The notes: generated by a model not told the origin, from the sequence alone. Numbered from the stretch's first letter, positions 1 to 8,649 are shown. The stretch is 64,000 bases of DNA from Catellatospora sp. TT07R-123 (GCF_018327705.1 NZ_BNEM01000001.1:3348001-3412000); one strand, 5' to 3'. Program-made: numbers and translations.

Positions 1-1210
1 ACTCGAACTGGGTCCACAGCGCCGAACTCCAGTTGACCCGGTCCAGCACCAGGTCGGTGAGCTCGGCCGGGTCGGCCTCGGCGGTGCCGTACGGCAGCGG
101 CGTCTGCTCGTACCGCTCGCACAGCAGCGCGGCCAGGGTGCGCAGGTTGTACCGGAAGCCGTCGATGAAGGCCGAGGACGCCTTCTTGAAGTCGCGGTCC
201 TGGGCCAGCGTGCCCGCGAAGTAGAGCCCGTCCACGTTGGTGGACTGCCAGTCGCCCTTGGTGGTGGGCATGCGGCCGCTGGGCACCAGGTCGGGGCGGC
301 AGGTCTCGCCGAAGACGGAGGTGTCCATGGCGAAGCCGGTGCAGCGCAGCACCGACTCGTACTCCATCACCGCGGTCTCGCCGTCGGCGTGGGTGTAGGT
401 CAGGTGCACCTCGAACGTGCCGCCGTCCAGCGGCACGATCTCGTCGATGGTGCAGTCGAGCACCGAGTGCAGCGTCTTGAACTGGTAGCTGTCGAGCACG
501 GCGCCGTGGTGGCCGCGCACGTCGCCGGGGTGCTTGGTGTTCCAGGCCAGCCGCAGCGGGCGCGGGCTGGCCAGGTGGATCATCGCGGCGTGGCCGAGCA
601 TCGACGAGGCCGTCTCGAACGCCGAGTTGCCCTTGCCGAGGATGAGCACGCGGTGGTCGGTGTAGTGCGCCGGGTCGGTCTCCATCGACTCGTACCCGGT
701 GGCGTGCTCGATGCCCTTGATCTGCGGCATGTTCGGGCGCTGCCAGCCGCTCGCCATGATCAGGCACTCGGCCGCGTACGTCCCCCGGTTGGTGTGGACC
801 AGGAAGCCGTCGCCGTCGCGCTCCACGGTGCCGACCGCGGCGTCGTAGCGCACCCGCAGCTGGTGGTGCTCGGTGAAGTCCTCCAGGTAGCGCACCAGGT
901 CGTCGGCGTGCGGGAAGTACTCGCCGCTGTACTTGGGAAACGGCAGGTCGGCCGGTTCGTGCAGCAGCGAGTTCCAGTCCCAGCGCAGCCGGATCTCCGG
1001 ATCGGTGCTGGTGGTGTGCACCTTGTTGATGGAGATCAGGCGCCGGTGCCGCGGGAACCGGCGGAAGAACGCCGCCGGCCGCGGCTCGCGTTCCAGGGTC
1101 AGGTAGTCGCAGCCGCGCTGCTGCAGGTAGTAGCTCAGTTGCAGGCCCGCCGGGCCCGCGCCGACGATGAGGTAGCGATGGCGCCCCACCACCGGGTGGA
1201 TCTGGGTCAT
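1..1210 (-). CDS. FAD-dependent NAD(P)-binding oxidoreductase (partial, C-terminus off the left edge)
   Basis: The first 403 codons are visible; the rest lies beyond the window. An FAD-binding GAGPAG sits at residues 17-22, right after a short beta strand (HRYLIVGAG). A second dinucleotide motif, GKGNSAFETA, lies near residue 190 and should bind NADPH. A late GLYFAGT segment closes the FAD site. This two-Rossmann layout is that of flavin-containing monooxygenases and thioredoxin-reductase-like proteins; the sequence feels closest to FOXRED2-like proteins, which is inference. The substrate cannot be read from sequence. ATG 1210 is chosen because GGGGAG lies six bases upstream. The gene is divergent from the lactonase-fold gene, with about 136 bp between them. 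Confidence 0.8.
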   Translation of the reverse strand, partial: MTQIHPVVGRHRYLIVGAGPAGLQLSYYLQQRGCDYLTLEREPRPAAFFRRFPRHRRLISINKVHTTSTDPEIRLRWDWNSLLHEPADLPFPKYSGEYFPHADDLVRYLEDFTEHHQLRVRYDAAVGTVERDGDGFLVHTNRGTYAAECLIMASGWQRPNMPQIKGIEHATGYESMETDPAHYTDHRVLILGKGNSAFETASSMLGHAAMIHLASPRPLRLAWNTKHPGDVRGHHGAVLDSYQFKTLHSVLDCTIDEIVPLDGGTFEVHLTYTHADGETAVMEYESVLRCTGFAMDTSVFGETCRPDLVPSGRMPTTKGDWQSTNVDGLYFAGTLAQDRDFKKASSAFIDGFRYNLRTLAALLCERYEQTPLPYGTAEADPAELTDLVLDRVNWSSALWTQFE

Positions 1211-1333
1211 GACTTTCTCCCCACACGTGTCACGGTCCGAAGGAAACCTTTCGCAGCGAATGTCGATGTGTCAATGGGTTGCACGGTATCGGCTCAGCTC
1301 CGACCGGGTCGATCACGGCGCCCCGCGGCGTAA

Positions 1334-1339
1334 TAGACT
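1334..1339 (+). promoter_or_regulatory. Candidate -10 box of a leaderless promoter for the lactonase-fold gene
   Basis: TAGACT ends eight bases before the ATG at 1347, and no Shine-Dalgarno sequence lies between. This places the transcription start at or next to the start codon. No clear -35 box is visible. Confidence 0.35.
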
Positions 1340-1346
1340 GCTGGGC

Positions 1347-2369
1347 ATGGCGACGACCGGGCACGACCTCGTCTACATCGGCGCGTACACCGACGACGGG
1401 GTCCCCGGGATCACCGGCTGGCACCGCGACGCGGCCACCGGCGAGCTCACCGCGGCGCCGCACGGCGACGCCCCCGCCGCCGACGCCTCCTTCCTCGCCT
1501 GGCACCCCAACGGCCCCTGGCTGTACGCGGCCAGCGAGTTCGCCGGGGAGGTCCTCACCTATGCGGTGGCGCCCGACGGCGCGCTGACCCACCTGGGCAC
1601 CCGCCCGACCGGCGGCGAGCCGTGCCACCTGAGCGTGGACCCGTCGGGCCGCTGGGTGGCGGTGGCCAACTACGGCGGCGGGTCGGTGGCGCTGTTCGAG
1701 GTCGCCGCCGACGGAACGCTGGAGCCGCGCGACCTGGTCCGGCACACCGGCTCCGGCCTCGACCCCGAGCGGCAGGAGGCCCCGCACGCGCACCTGGCCC
1801 AGTGGCTCGGCAGCGACCTGTGGGTGACCGACCTCGGCATCGACCAGGTCGTCCGGTACACCGTCGTGGACGGCGCGCTGCACCGCGCGGGCGCCGCGGA
1901 CTTCGCGGCCGGGATGGGCCCGCGCTGGCTGGCCGCCCACCCGGACGGGGCCGTGTTCGTCGCGGGCGAGCTGGACGCGACCGTGGTCGCCTGCACCGTC
2001 GCGGACGGCGTGCTGCGGCCCGGTCCGGCGGTCCCGGCGGCGCTGGAGCTGCCCGAGGAGGAGCGCACCTATCCGAGCCACATCGAGTGCTCCGCGGACG
2101 GCCGGTTCGTCTACCTGGCCAACCGGGGCCCGGACTGCCTGACCGTGTTCGCAGTGGCCGGGACGCGCCTGACCGCGCTGGCCGACGTGCCGACCGGCGG
2201 CCGGTGGCCCCGCCACTTCGCCCAGGTCGACGACCTGATCTACGTGGCCAACCAGACCGGCGACTCGGTGACGGTGCTGCGGGTGGACCCGGACACGGGC
2301 ATCCCGGTGCCGACCGGTGCCGCGGTCGAGGTGGCAAGGCCCGCCTGCGTGCTGCTGCCGCGGCGCTGA
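1347..2369 (+). CDS. Lactonase family protein (6-phosphogluconolactonase-like beta-propeller)
   Basis: A 340-residue protein that begins MATTGHDLVYIGAYTDDG and repeats propeller-blade motifs (for example HPNGPWLYAASE, VDPSGRWVAVANYGGGSV, SADGRFVYLANRGPD). The length and repeats match the seven-bladed YbhE/Pgl-type lactonase family. Members hydrolyse 6-phosphogluconolactone or related sugar lactones; others have no proven activity, so the exact substrate is open. It has no signal peptide, so it should be cytosolic. The ATG at 1347 is preferred over upstream in-frame codons because the conserved fold starts right there. No Shine-Dalgarno is seen; the transcript may be leaderless. Confidence 0.85.
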   Translation: MATTGHDLVYIGAYTDDGVPGITGWHRDAATGELTAAPHGDAPAADASFLAWHPNGPWLYAASEFAGEVLTYAVAPDGALTHLGTRPTGGEPCHLSVDPSGRWVAVANYGGGSVALFEVAADGTLEPRDLVRHTGSGLDPERQEAPHAHLAQWLGSDLWVTDLGIDQVVRYTVVDGALHRAGAADFAAGMGPRWLAAHPDGAVFVAGELDATVVACTVADGVLRPGPAVPAALELPEEERTYPSHIECSADGRFVYLANRGPDCLTVFAVAGTRLTALADVPTGGRWPRHFAQVDDLIYVANQTGDSVTVLRVDPDTGIPVPTGAAVEVARPACVLLPRR

Positions 2370-2482
2370 CCCGGCGCCGTCCACGAGCCGCCCGAGACCG
2401 GACGATTATTCGCGAACCTCCCCGAACGCCGCCGGACCGGGTCGATACTGGCCAGGAGCAGGCATGATCACGGGAGGCGTAC

Positions 2483-2779
2483 ATGATCGGCACGATCCTC
2501 TGGGGCATCATCGGCGGCGCGATCGTCGGCTACCTGGGCCGCCTGCTGCTGCCCGGCCGGCAGAACATCTCCGCGCTGACCACGGTGCTGGTGGGCATCC
2601 TGGCCGCCACCCTCGGCGGCATCATCGCCACCTGGCTGGGCGTCGGGGAGACCAGGGGCATCGACTGGATCAGGCACATCATCCAGCTGATCCTTGCAAT
2701 GATCTTCGTGTACATCGCCGCCAAGGTGAGCGCGAGCCGTCACACCGCCGTCACGCCGACCCAGCGCCGCACTCCCTGA
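2483..2779 (+). CDS. GlsB/YeaQ/YmgE family stress-response membrane protein
   Basis: A 98-residue protein with about three hydrophobic segments and the glycine-rich start MIGTILWGIIGGAIVGYLGR typical of transglycosylase-associated (YeaQ/GlsB) proteins. These are small inner-membrane proteins tied to general stress, with no proven catalytic role. The usual family length is 80-90 residues; the C-terminal tail here (about residues 83-98, RHTAVTPTQRRTP) is polar and cytosolic. GGGAGG lies five bases before the ATG. It is followed by another small membrane protein on the same strand. Confidence 0.85.
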   Translation: MIGTILWGIIGGAIVGYLGRLLLPGRQNISALTTVLVGILAATLGGIIATWLGVGETRGIDWIRHIIQLILAMIFVYIAAKVSASRHTAVTPTQRRTP

Positions 2780-2887
2780 TCCCTCGGACTCGGGCGCACG
2801 TCCGCTGTGCGCCCGGGCAAGAAGCATCTTTAGGTACACATTGGGCAGGGGAGTTTACCGATCGGCGGGCCCGGCTATCGGGGCGGC

Positions 2888-3385
2888 ATGGTACTCACTG
2901 CTTCGCGTTACCGCACCGCGACCGGTGCGGGCGTCATCGCCGCGCTGATCCTGGTGCTGGTCTTCGGCAGCCCGGTCTACCGGGACTGGGCACACGACAA
3001 CGCCGACCCCAACACCGCGGGCGGCTGGTTCCTGAACCTGCTCGCCTGGCCGGCGTGGAGCTTCGACGCCGACAAGTCCGTGCAGGACGTGCTGGCCGCC
3101 GACCTCAAGGCGATCCTGGTGGTGGTCTTCACCGCGCTCTTCCTGGCCCTCACCACCGGCGCGCAGCTCGGCGCCGCACGGGGCACCTTCAGCCAGCTGA
3201 TCGCAGGCTGGTCCGGCTACATCTTCGCCGGTGCGCTGGCCGGGCTGCTGACGGCGTTCATCCGCTCGGACGCGTCCCTGCTCGGCGGCTTCCAGGCCGC
3301 GGGCACCGGCGCCATCTACGGCCTGTTCGTGGGCTGGATCGTCGGCGTGGCCACGCTCGGCCACCGCCGCGGCTCGGCTCCGTGA
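2888..3385 (+). CDS. Hypothetical membrane protein with four predicted helices
   Basis: I do not recognise this 165-residue protein as a named family. Hydrophobic stretches lie at about residues 13-29, 77-95, 110-128 and 137-157. A soluble loop of about 45 residues between helices 1 and 2 is rich in Trp, Asp and Asn (YRDWAHDNADPN, WPAWSFDADK). Such a loop after a single helix would face outside. The C-terminus is short and basic. The start is weakly supported: GGGG lies about four bases before the ATG. It is next to the GlsB-like gene, but 108 bp of intervening DNA argue against tight coupling. Confidence 0.6.
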   Translation: MVLTASRYRTATGAGVIAALILVLVFGSPVYRDWAHDNADPNTAGGWFLNLLAWPAWSFDADKSVQDVLAADLKAILVVVFTALFLALTTGAQLGAARGTFSQLIAGWSGYIFAGALAGLLTAFIRSDASLLGGFQAAGTGAIYGLFVGWIVGVATLGHRRGSAP

Positions 3386-3432
3386 TCGGCCGCCCCACCC
3401 CCGTACCCTCCTCCCGCATCTGTTCGAAAACG

Positions 3433-3480
3433 TCGGGGAAATCGCCGCTTCCGCTCCCCCGGAAGCAGCGGTTTCCCCGA
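3433..3480. repeat. Long imperfect palindrome, diverged member of the TTTCGGGGAAAGTGC family
   Basis: Left arm 3433-3453 pairs with right arm 3460-3480 (19 of 21 positions) around a six-base loop. The outer TCGGGGAAA/TTTCCCCGA core is shared with the palindromes at 25422-25491 and 59113-59176; the inner arm differs. It lies after the stop of the membrane protein gene and could end its transcript. Confidence 0.65.
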
Positions 3481-3515
3481 AACCCTGTGCAGGTGCGGCG
3501 TGTACCGTGCGGCGG

Positions 3516-3923
3516 ATGGAGATGGAGTTCGACGCCGCCGCGGGCATGAACGGGGCACTGGCCGACCGGCTCGGGATCAAGCTGCTGGAGGCGACGCCGG
3601 AGCGGCTGGTCGCCACGATGCCGGTCGAGGGCAACACCCAGCCGTTCGGGCTGCTGCACGGCGGCGCCTCGTGCGTGCTGGCCGAGACGCTGGGCTCGAT
3701 CGGGGCGAGCCTGCACGGCGCGACCATCGGGCGGCCGTTCGCCGTCGGGGTGGACATCAGCGCGACCCACCACCGCGCGGCGCGCGGCGGCCTGGTCACC
3801 GGGACGGCCACCCCGCTGCACCGGGGCGGCAGCGTGGTGACGTACGAGATCGTCATCACCGACGACGAGGACCAGCGCATCTGCACCGCCCGCCTCACCT
3901 GCATGCTGCTCCAGCGCAAGTAG
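3516..3923 (+). CDS. PaaI-type hotdog-fold thioesterase
   Basis: A 135-residue single hotdog domain. LLHGGASCVLAETLGSIGA is the family signature: the HGG stretch and the Glu in the following helix shape the acyl-CoA thioesterase site. GVDISATHHRAARGG is the conserved second half. Members hydrolyse aryl- or acyl-CoA esters in the cytosol. A GTG at 3507 is also in frame, but ATG 3516 gives the usual family N-terminus. There is no Shine-Dalgarno; TACCGT at 3503-3508 could be a -10 box of a leaderless transcript. Confidence 0.85.
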   Translation: MEMEFDAAAGMNGALADRLGIKLLEATPERLVATMPVEGNTQPFGLLHGGASCVLAETLGSIGASLHGATIGRPFAVGVDISATHHRAARGGLVTGTATPLHRGGSVVTYEIVITDDEDQRICTARLTCMLLQRK

Positions 3924-3931
3924 GTGTCCCC

Positions 3932-3979
3932 GCGCTCACACCTCCCAGGGTGTACGTACACCGCAGGAGGTGTGAGCGC
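3932..3979. terminator. Nested palindrome between convergent genes, likely bidirectional terminator
   Basis: Arms 3932-3945 and 3966-3979 are perfectly complementary over 14 bases. The loop itself holds a second perfect palindrome (GGTGTACGTACACC, 3949-3962). It sits between the 3' ends of the thioesterase (+) and azoreductase (-) genes. There is no U-tract on either side. Confidence 0.6.
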
Positions 3980-3990
3980 CGCAGCAGGGA

Positions 3991-4641
3991 TCAGGCCGGA
4001 ACGCCGGTCCGGGGCAGGAACGAGCCGCCCAGCTCCCGCGCCTGCGCCAGCGCCGCGGCCAGCGCCGACTCGCGCAGGTCGGGGGTGATGTCCATCGGCT
4101 GGGCGTTGATGAACGAGACGTCGGTGATGCCGACGAACCCGAACACCGTCCGCAGGTACGGCTCCTGGAAGTCCAGCTGGTGCAGGTATCCGCCCGGCGA
4201 GTAGTCGGCGCCGCGCGAGGTCACGCAGACCATCTTCTTGCCGGTGACCATCGGCACGACGCTGCCGGTCTCGTCGTACCGGAAGAGGTAGCCGGGCTGC
4301 ACGACGCAGTCGATGTAGTACTTCAGCGCGTACGGGATGCCGAAGTTCCACATCGGCGCGGTGACGACGTACGCGTCGGCGGTGAGGAAGTGCTCGATGA
4401 GCGACTCGATCTGCCGCCACGACTCGGCGTGACCGCGGTCGATCGGCTGCCCCACCATCAGCGAGTACTTCGCCTCGATGTTGTCGCCCACCACCGCCGG
4501 CAGGTCCTGGCGGTAGAGGTCGAGCACGTCGACCTCTACCGCGCTGTCACCCGCGGCGACGGCACCGATGAACTCGTTCGCTATCCGCAGCGAGTGGGAC
4601 AGCTCGCCGCGAGGTGTTGCCACGATGTGGAGAAGTCGCAC
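3991..4641 (-). CDS. azoR: FMN-dependent NADH-azoreductase
   Basis: A 216-residue flavodoxin-fold enzyme. Family marks are the N-terminal MRLLHIVATPRGELSHSLRIA phosphate loop for FMN, the APMWNFGIPYALKYYIDCV stretch that covers the isoalloxazine, and the later VCVTSRGADYSPG segment. AzoR enzymes reduce azo dyes and quinones with NADH, usually as protection against electrophiles. GTG 4641 is chosen because AAGGGG lies seven bases upstream. A perfect CACCAATTGGTG palindrome 83 bp upstream may be a regulator site, since azoR genes are often under MarR or HxlR control. Confidence 0.88.
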   Translation of the reverse strand: MRLLHIVATPRGELSHSLRIANEFIGAVAAGDSAVEVDVLDLYRQDLPAVVGDNIEAKYSLMVGQPIDRGHAESWRQIESLIEHFLTADAYVVTAPMWNFGIPYALKYYIDCVVQPGYLFRYDETGSVVPMVTGKKMVCVTSRGADYSPGGYLHQLDFQEPYLRTVFGFVGITDVSFINAQPMDITPDLRESALAAALAQARELGGSFLPRTGVPA

Positions 4642-4723
4642 TTACGGCCCCTTGAATGGAGTGGCGAAAAGGCCAATGTAGAGCCGTCGCCCCTGTTCAA
4701 ACGCCGAGTGTCAATTTATGGCG

Positions 4724-4735
4724 CACCAATTGGTG
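4724..4735. promoter_or_regulatory. 12-bp perfect palindrome upstream of azoR
   Basis: CACCAATTGGTG lies in the gap in front of azoR, and a TTGACA (minus strand, 4709-4714) lies just downstream of it. A matching -10 box is not clear. The regulator is not in the window. Confidence 0.35.
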
Positions 4736-4806
4736 AATCGTCGGGCGCGACTGGGCAATCCGGGGGACAGCCCGTCGCGCCCGCATCGTGTATAAGCGGC
4801 GCACCG

Positions 4807-6273
4807 TCACCAGGACGGGCGTTGCAGCAGCCCCACGAACTCGACCAGCAGCCGCTCGCGCAGCCGGGGCGGGGCCGCGGCCAGCACCGTGTTGACCACG
4901 GCCAGCCGCGCCTGCTCGCCCGGCTCGGCCGCGCCGAGGCCGAGGCTCTCGGCCAGCCCGCCGACCAGCTCTGGGGTGAGCTGGTCGGGTTGCAGATGCG
5001 CCGCCATCGCCAGCAGCTCCTGCGGCAGCCGGACCGGGCCGTGCACCCGCGCCGCCGCCGCGGCCTCGGCCAGCGCCGGGCCGAACTGCGCGACCTGCGG
5101 CGCGACCGAGGCGGTCACGGTCAGGTGGATGCTGGCCGGGATGCCCTCGAACGGCAGCTGCGGCTGGGTGTGCCAGCCCCGCGCGGCCAGCTCGTCGGCG
5201 AGCACGAACAGGTCCAGCTCCGGGTCGTCGGAGGTCAGGCAGACCACGGTGTAGTCGGGCGGGGTCAGCAGCCGCAGCCCGCTCGTCGCGGTCACCGCCT
5301 CGGCCAGCCCGGCCACCGCGGCGCGGGTCTGCCGGGCCAGCTCCAGGTAGCCCTCGTCGCCCAGGTGGCGCAGCGTCGCGAAGGCCGCCGCGATCGGCCC
5401 GCCGGAACGCGTCGACGAGATCACCGGATTGATCATCGTGTACCCGGGCCAGTCCGCGAAGGCGAAGTACTGCGGCCGGCGCAGCGACGCGTCGCGGTGC
5501 AGCAGCACCGACACACCCTTGGGGGTGTACGCGTACTTGTGCAGGTCCACCGACATGCTGGTCACGCCGGGCACGCCGAAGTCGAACGCGGGCACCTCCA
5601 CCCCGATGCGGCGCAGGAACGGCAGCGCCCAGCCGCCGAAGCAGGCGTCCACGTGGCAGCGCACGCCCCGCTGCTCGGCGATCGCCGCGATCTGCTCGAC
5701 CGGATCGACCACCCCGTGCGCGTACGACGGCGCCGAGCAGGCCACCAGCACCGTGTCCGGGGTGATCGCGGCAGCGACCGCGGCCGGGTCGGGCGTGCAC
5801 GTCACCGGGTCCACCGGCACCAGGTCCAGCGCGACGCCCAGGTAGTGCGCCGCCTTGGCGAACGCGGCGTGCGCCGTCGACGGGACGACCAGGCGCGGGT
5901 GCTCGATCTCCGGGTGCGCGTCGCGGGCGGTCTTCACCGCCAGGATCAGCGACTCGGTGCCGCCGCTGGTCACCGAGCCGACCACGTCCGGCGCGGCCGT
6001 GCCCGGACCGGCGCCGAGCACCCGGGCGGCGGCGGCGACCAGCGCGTTCTCAGTGGCCAGCAGCGATGGGAAGGCGGTCGGGTCCAGGCCGTTGACATGG
6101 GCGGACAGCGCGTACGCCGACATGGCCAGCTCGTCGAGCCCGGCGCGGGCCGGGTCGTAGACGTAGGCGAACAGGCGGCCGCCGTGGGTGGGCAGGTCGG
6201 CCGCGCGCAGCCCGCGCAGCTCGGCGAGCACCTGGTCGGCGGGGACCCCGTGGGTCGGCAGTGCGTCGATCAT
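4807..6273 (-). CDS. PLP-dependent decarboxylase, sphingosine-1-phosphate lyase-like
   Basis: A 488-residue fold-type I PLP enzyme. SVTSGGTESLILAVKTAR forms the phosphate cup. HVDACFGGWALPF carries the Asp that pairs with the PLP nitrogen. SVDLHKYAYTPKG holds the Schiff-base lysine, K246. This set is closest to sphingosine-1-phosphate lyase and group II amino-acid decarboxylases. It lacks the N-terminal membrane anchor of eukaryotic S1P lyase, as bacterial homologues do. The likely reaction is retro-aldol cleavage of a phospho-amino-alcohol or decarboxylation of an amino acid. The start codon overlaps the stop of the upstream transporter gene (ATGA), so the two are translated together. Confidence 0.8.
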   Translation of the reverse strand: MIDALPTHGVPADQVLAELRGLRAADLPTHGGRLFAYVYDPARAGLDELAMSAYALSAHVNGLDPTAFPSLLATENALVAAAARVLGAGPGTAAPDVVGSVTSGGTESLILAVKTARDAHPEIEHPRLVVPSTAHAAFAKAAHYLGVALDLVPVDPVTCTPDPAAVAAAITPDTVLVACSAPSYAHGVVDPVEQIAAIAEQRGVRCHVDACFGGWALPFLRRIGVEVPAFDFGVPGVTSMSVDLHKYAYTPKGVSVLLHRDASLRRPQYFAFADWPGYTMINPVISSTRSGGPIAAAFATLRHLGDEGYLELARQTRAAVAGLAEAVTATSGLRLLTPPDYTVVCLTSDDPELDLFVLADELAARGWHTQPQLPFEGIPASIHLTVTASVAPQVAQFGPALAEAAAAARVHGPVRLPQELLAMAAHLQPDQLTPELVGGLAESLGLGAAEPGEQARLAVVNTVLAAAPPRLRERLLVEFVGLLQRPSW

Positions 6274-7673
6274 GCGGGAACACTATCTGTAGAGGGGTTG
6301 CTGTCGGTGTTGAGCTGCGCCGATGCCAGGCGCTCGGGGGTCAGGTCGTAGCGGCGCAGCAGCAGGGCCACCGGTCCCACCAGCAGCGCGGGCACCACGG
6401 TGAAGCCGAGCAGCACGCCCAGGCGCGCGGTGTCCGTCTGCGCCACGGCGGTGCCGGTGTCGGAGGAGACGTAGCCGGTCAGCTGGAGGACCAGGGCGTA
6501 CAGGCCGGGGCCGAGCGCCAGGCCCAGGGTTTCCCCCGCCGTCCACAGGCCGGTGAACACGCCCGCCTGGCGGCGGCCGGTGCGGGCGGCGTCGAAGGCC
6601 ACGCAGTCGGGCAGCATCGCCAGCGCGAAGACCTGCTGCCCGGCGTACCCGACCCCGATCACGCCCGTGATCGCGTACGCCGCCGCGGGCGGCACCGACC
6701 CGGCCGCCACCAGCGCCAGCGCCCCGCCGGTGAGCAGCACCGAGGCCAGCACCAGGGCGCGGGTCTTGCCCAGCCGGGCGCCGAGGCGGGTCCACAGCGG
6801 CATCACCAGCAGCGCCGGGCCGACGAAGCAGGCGAACAGCAGCGTCGGGCCGTCGTCGGGGCGGTGCAGCACGTGGTCGGCGACGTACTTGACCCCGGCC
6901 AGCATGGTCGCCACGCCGATCGACTGGACCACGAACACGGTCAGCAGGATGGTGAACGGGCGGTTGGCGCGTACCACCGCGAGCTGGGCGCGCAGCGACG
7001 GCTCGCTCTCGGTGACCTGGCCGGTCGGCGCCTTCGCGGTGCCGAGGAAGGCGCCCACCGACCCGGCCACGATCAGCACGGCCACGAACAGGCCCATCCA
7101 GCGGTGCCCCGGCACGCCCCCGCCGGTGCTGTTCACCACGATCGGCGCCACCGCGCCGGAGACCAGGATCGCCACCGCGAGCACGGCCACGCGCCAGGTC
7201 ATCAGGCGGGTGCGCTCGGTGTAGTCGTCGGTCATCTCGGCGGGCATCGCCACGTACGGCACCTGGAAGAACGCGTACGCCGTCGCCGTGGCCAGGAACG
7301 CGACCGCGACGTACGCCGACGCGCCCGCGCCGCTGCCGAACGGGGCGGCGAACATCAGCGCGAACAGCACCGCCACGCCCAGGCCGCCGAACAGCAGGAA
7401 CGGCCGCCGCGCCCCCCACCGCGAGGTGGTCCGGTCGGAGATCCGCCCGGCCAGCGGGTTGATCAGGACGTCCCACGCCTTCGGCACCAGCACCAGCAGG
7501 CCGGCCAGGCCCGCGGCGACGCCCAGATTGTCGGTGAGGTACGGCAGCAGCAGCAGGCCGGGCACGGTGCCGAACGCGCCGGTGGCCAGCGAGCCGAGGG
7601 AGTACCCGGCGCGTACGCCGCCGGACAGCGGCGCGGGGGCGCTGACCTGGGACGGTGAGGGGGACACGGTCAT
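6270..7673 (-). CDS. MFS transporter of the glycoside-pentoside-hexuronide (GPH) type
   Basis: A 467-residue membrane protein with about 12 hydrophobic helices. The loop DRTTSRWGARRPFLLFGG after helix 2 and PYVAMPAEMTDDYTERTRL in the first half are hallmarks of GPH cation-sugar symporters such as MelB. Substrates of that family are glycosides and uronides; the true substrate here is unknown. It is the first gene of a two-gene operon with the S1P-lyase-like enzyme (4-bp ATGA overlap), which hints that the imported compound may be that enzyme's substrate. No good ribosome site precedes ATG 7673. The gene is divergent from ribA, with 230 bp between. Confidence 0.82.
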   Translation of the reverse strand: MTVSPSPSQVSAPAPLSGGVRAGYSLGSLATGAFGTVPGLLLLPYLTDNLGVAAGLAGLLVLVPKAWDVLINPLAGRISDRTTSRWGARRPFLLFGGLGVAVLFALMFAAPFGSGAGASAYVAVAFLATATAYAFFQVPYVAMPAEMTDDYTERTRLMTWRVAVLAVAILVSGAVAPIVVNSTGGGVPGHRWMGLFVAVLIVAGSVGAFLGTAKAPTGQVTESEPSLRAQLAVVRANRPFTILLTVFVVQSIGVATMLAGVKYVADHVLHRPDDGPTLLFACFVGPALLVMPLWTRLGARLGKTRALVLASVLLTGGALALVAAGSVPPAAAYAITGVIGVGYAGQQVFALAMLPDCVAFDAARTGRRQAGVFTGLWTAGETLGLALGPGLYALVLQLTGYVSSDTGTAVAQTDTARLGVLLGFTVVPALLVGPVALLLRRYDLTPERLASAQLNTDSNPSTDSVPA

Positions 7674-7903
7674 GGTGGCGGATGGTACGCGGCGCGGGTC
7701 ACACCCAGGAAGGGCGGCCGCGAGACTTCTTCGCTTTTATCGCCGCGTTCACCGGACCGCGCCGCCGCCCCCACCTGCGCGGCACAGGTCACATTCCCGC
7801 GCGCGCGAGTCGGGAATGCGACGGGCCTCTTGATCCTTCAACCATCATGAACCGGACCGCAGTCTCGGCGGCCCGGCCACGACAGCACTGGAGCTGGTGA
7901 GCC

Positions 7904-8524
7904 ATGACCGAACAGCTGGGCATCCGTACGCAGGTGACCGTGCCGCTGCACTTCGCCGACGGGTACGCCGTCGACGCGCAGGTCTTCACCTTCACCGGGC
8001 TCGGCGACGGCAAGGAGCACATCGCGCTCGGCCTCGGCGACCACCGGGGCGCCGCGGTGCCGCTGGTGCGCGCCCACTCGGAGTGCATGACCGGCGACGT
8101 CTTCGGCTCCGCCCGCTGCGACTGCGGCCCCCAGCTGCGCGAGGCCGTCCAGCGCATCGCCGAGCGCGGCGGCTACCTGCTCTACCTGCGCCAGGAGGGC
8201 CGGGGCATCGGCCTCTACGCCAAACTCGACGCGTACGCCCTCCAGGACACCGGCCTCGACACGTACGCCGCGAACCGCGCGCTGGGGTTCGCCGACGACG
8301 AGCGCGACTACACCGCCGCCGCCCGGATGCTGACCGCGCTGGGCGTGTCCCGCATCGACCTGCTCACCAACAACCCGGACAAGCCGAGCCAGCTGCGCGA
8401 GCACGGCGTCGAGGTCGCCGAGGTCGTCCCGACGGACGTCCACGCCGTCCCGGACAACCTCCGCTACCTGCTCGCCAAGGTCACCCACACCCACCACACC
8501 ATCGCCCTCCCCATCGCGGCCTGA
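7904..8524 (+). CDS. ribA: GTP cyclohydrolase II
   Basis: A 206-residue enzyme that opens GTP to 2,5-diamino-6-ribosylamino-pyrimidinone phosphate, the first step of riboflavin synthesis. The zinc ligands are C61, C72 and C74 in HSECMTGDVFGSARCDCG. YLRQEGRGIGLYAKL carries the catalytic arginine and nucleotide-binding residues. LLTNNPDK is the C-terminal guanine site. It stands alone, without the ribB half or other rib genes, and no FMN riboswitch is seen upstream. It may be a second copy serving a flavin- or deazaflavin-linked pathway. GGAG lies ten bases before ATG 7904. Confidence 0.93.
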   Translation: MTEQLGIRTQVTVPLHFADGYAVDAQVFTFTGLGDGKEHIALGLGDHRGAAVPLVRAHSECMTGDVFGSARCDCGPQLREAVQRIAERGGYLLYLRQEGRGIGLYAKLDAYALQDTGLDTYAANRALGFADDERDYTAAARMLTALGVSRIDLLTNNPDKPSQLREHGVEVAEVVPTDVHAVPDNLRYLLAKVTHTHHTIALPIAA

Positions 8525-8576
8525 CCGCCTGCCGCGCCACCCGACGCGTACTGCGGCGCCGCGCGACGGCTCGCGC

Positions 8577-8649
8577 CGCCAAGATCGCTGTTCGCGGTCT
8601 TTTCCTGCGCCTTGAGCCCACGAAAAGACCGCAGACAGCGATCTTGGCG
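8577..8649. repeat. 73-bp palindrome, GATCGC...GCGATC family
   Basis: Arms 8577-8604 and 8622-8649 pair at 26 of 28 positions around a 17-base loop. The arm contains GATCGCTGTTCGCGGTC. It lies between the convergent ribA and lipoprotein genes and could end both transcripts. Related copies lie at 23828-23896, 45768-45828 and in the tandem array at 18326-18558. Confidence 0.85.

Noticed and set aside
7674-7903. FMN riboswitch in front of ribA
   Set aside because: I do not see the conserved RFN-element core or its stems; the gap is also shared with a divergent gene.
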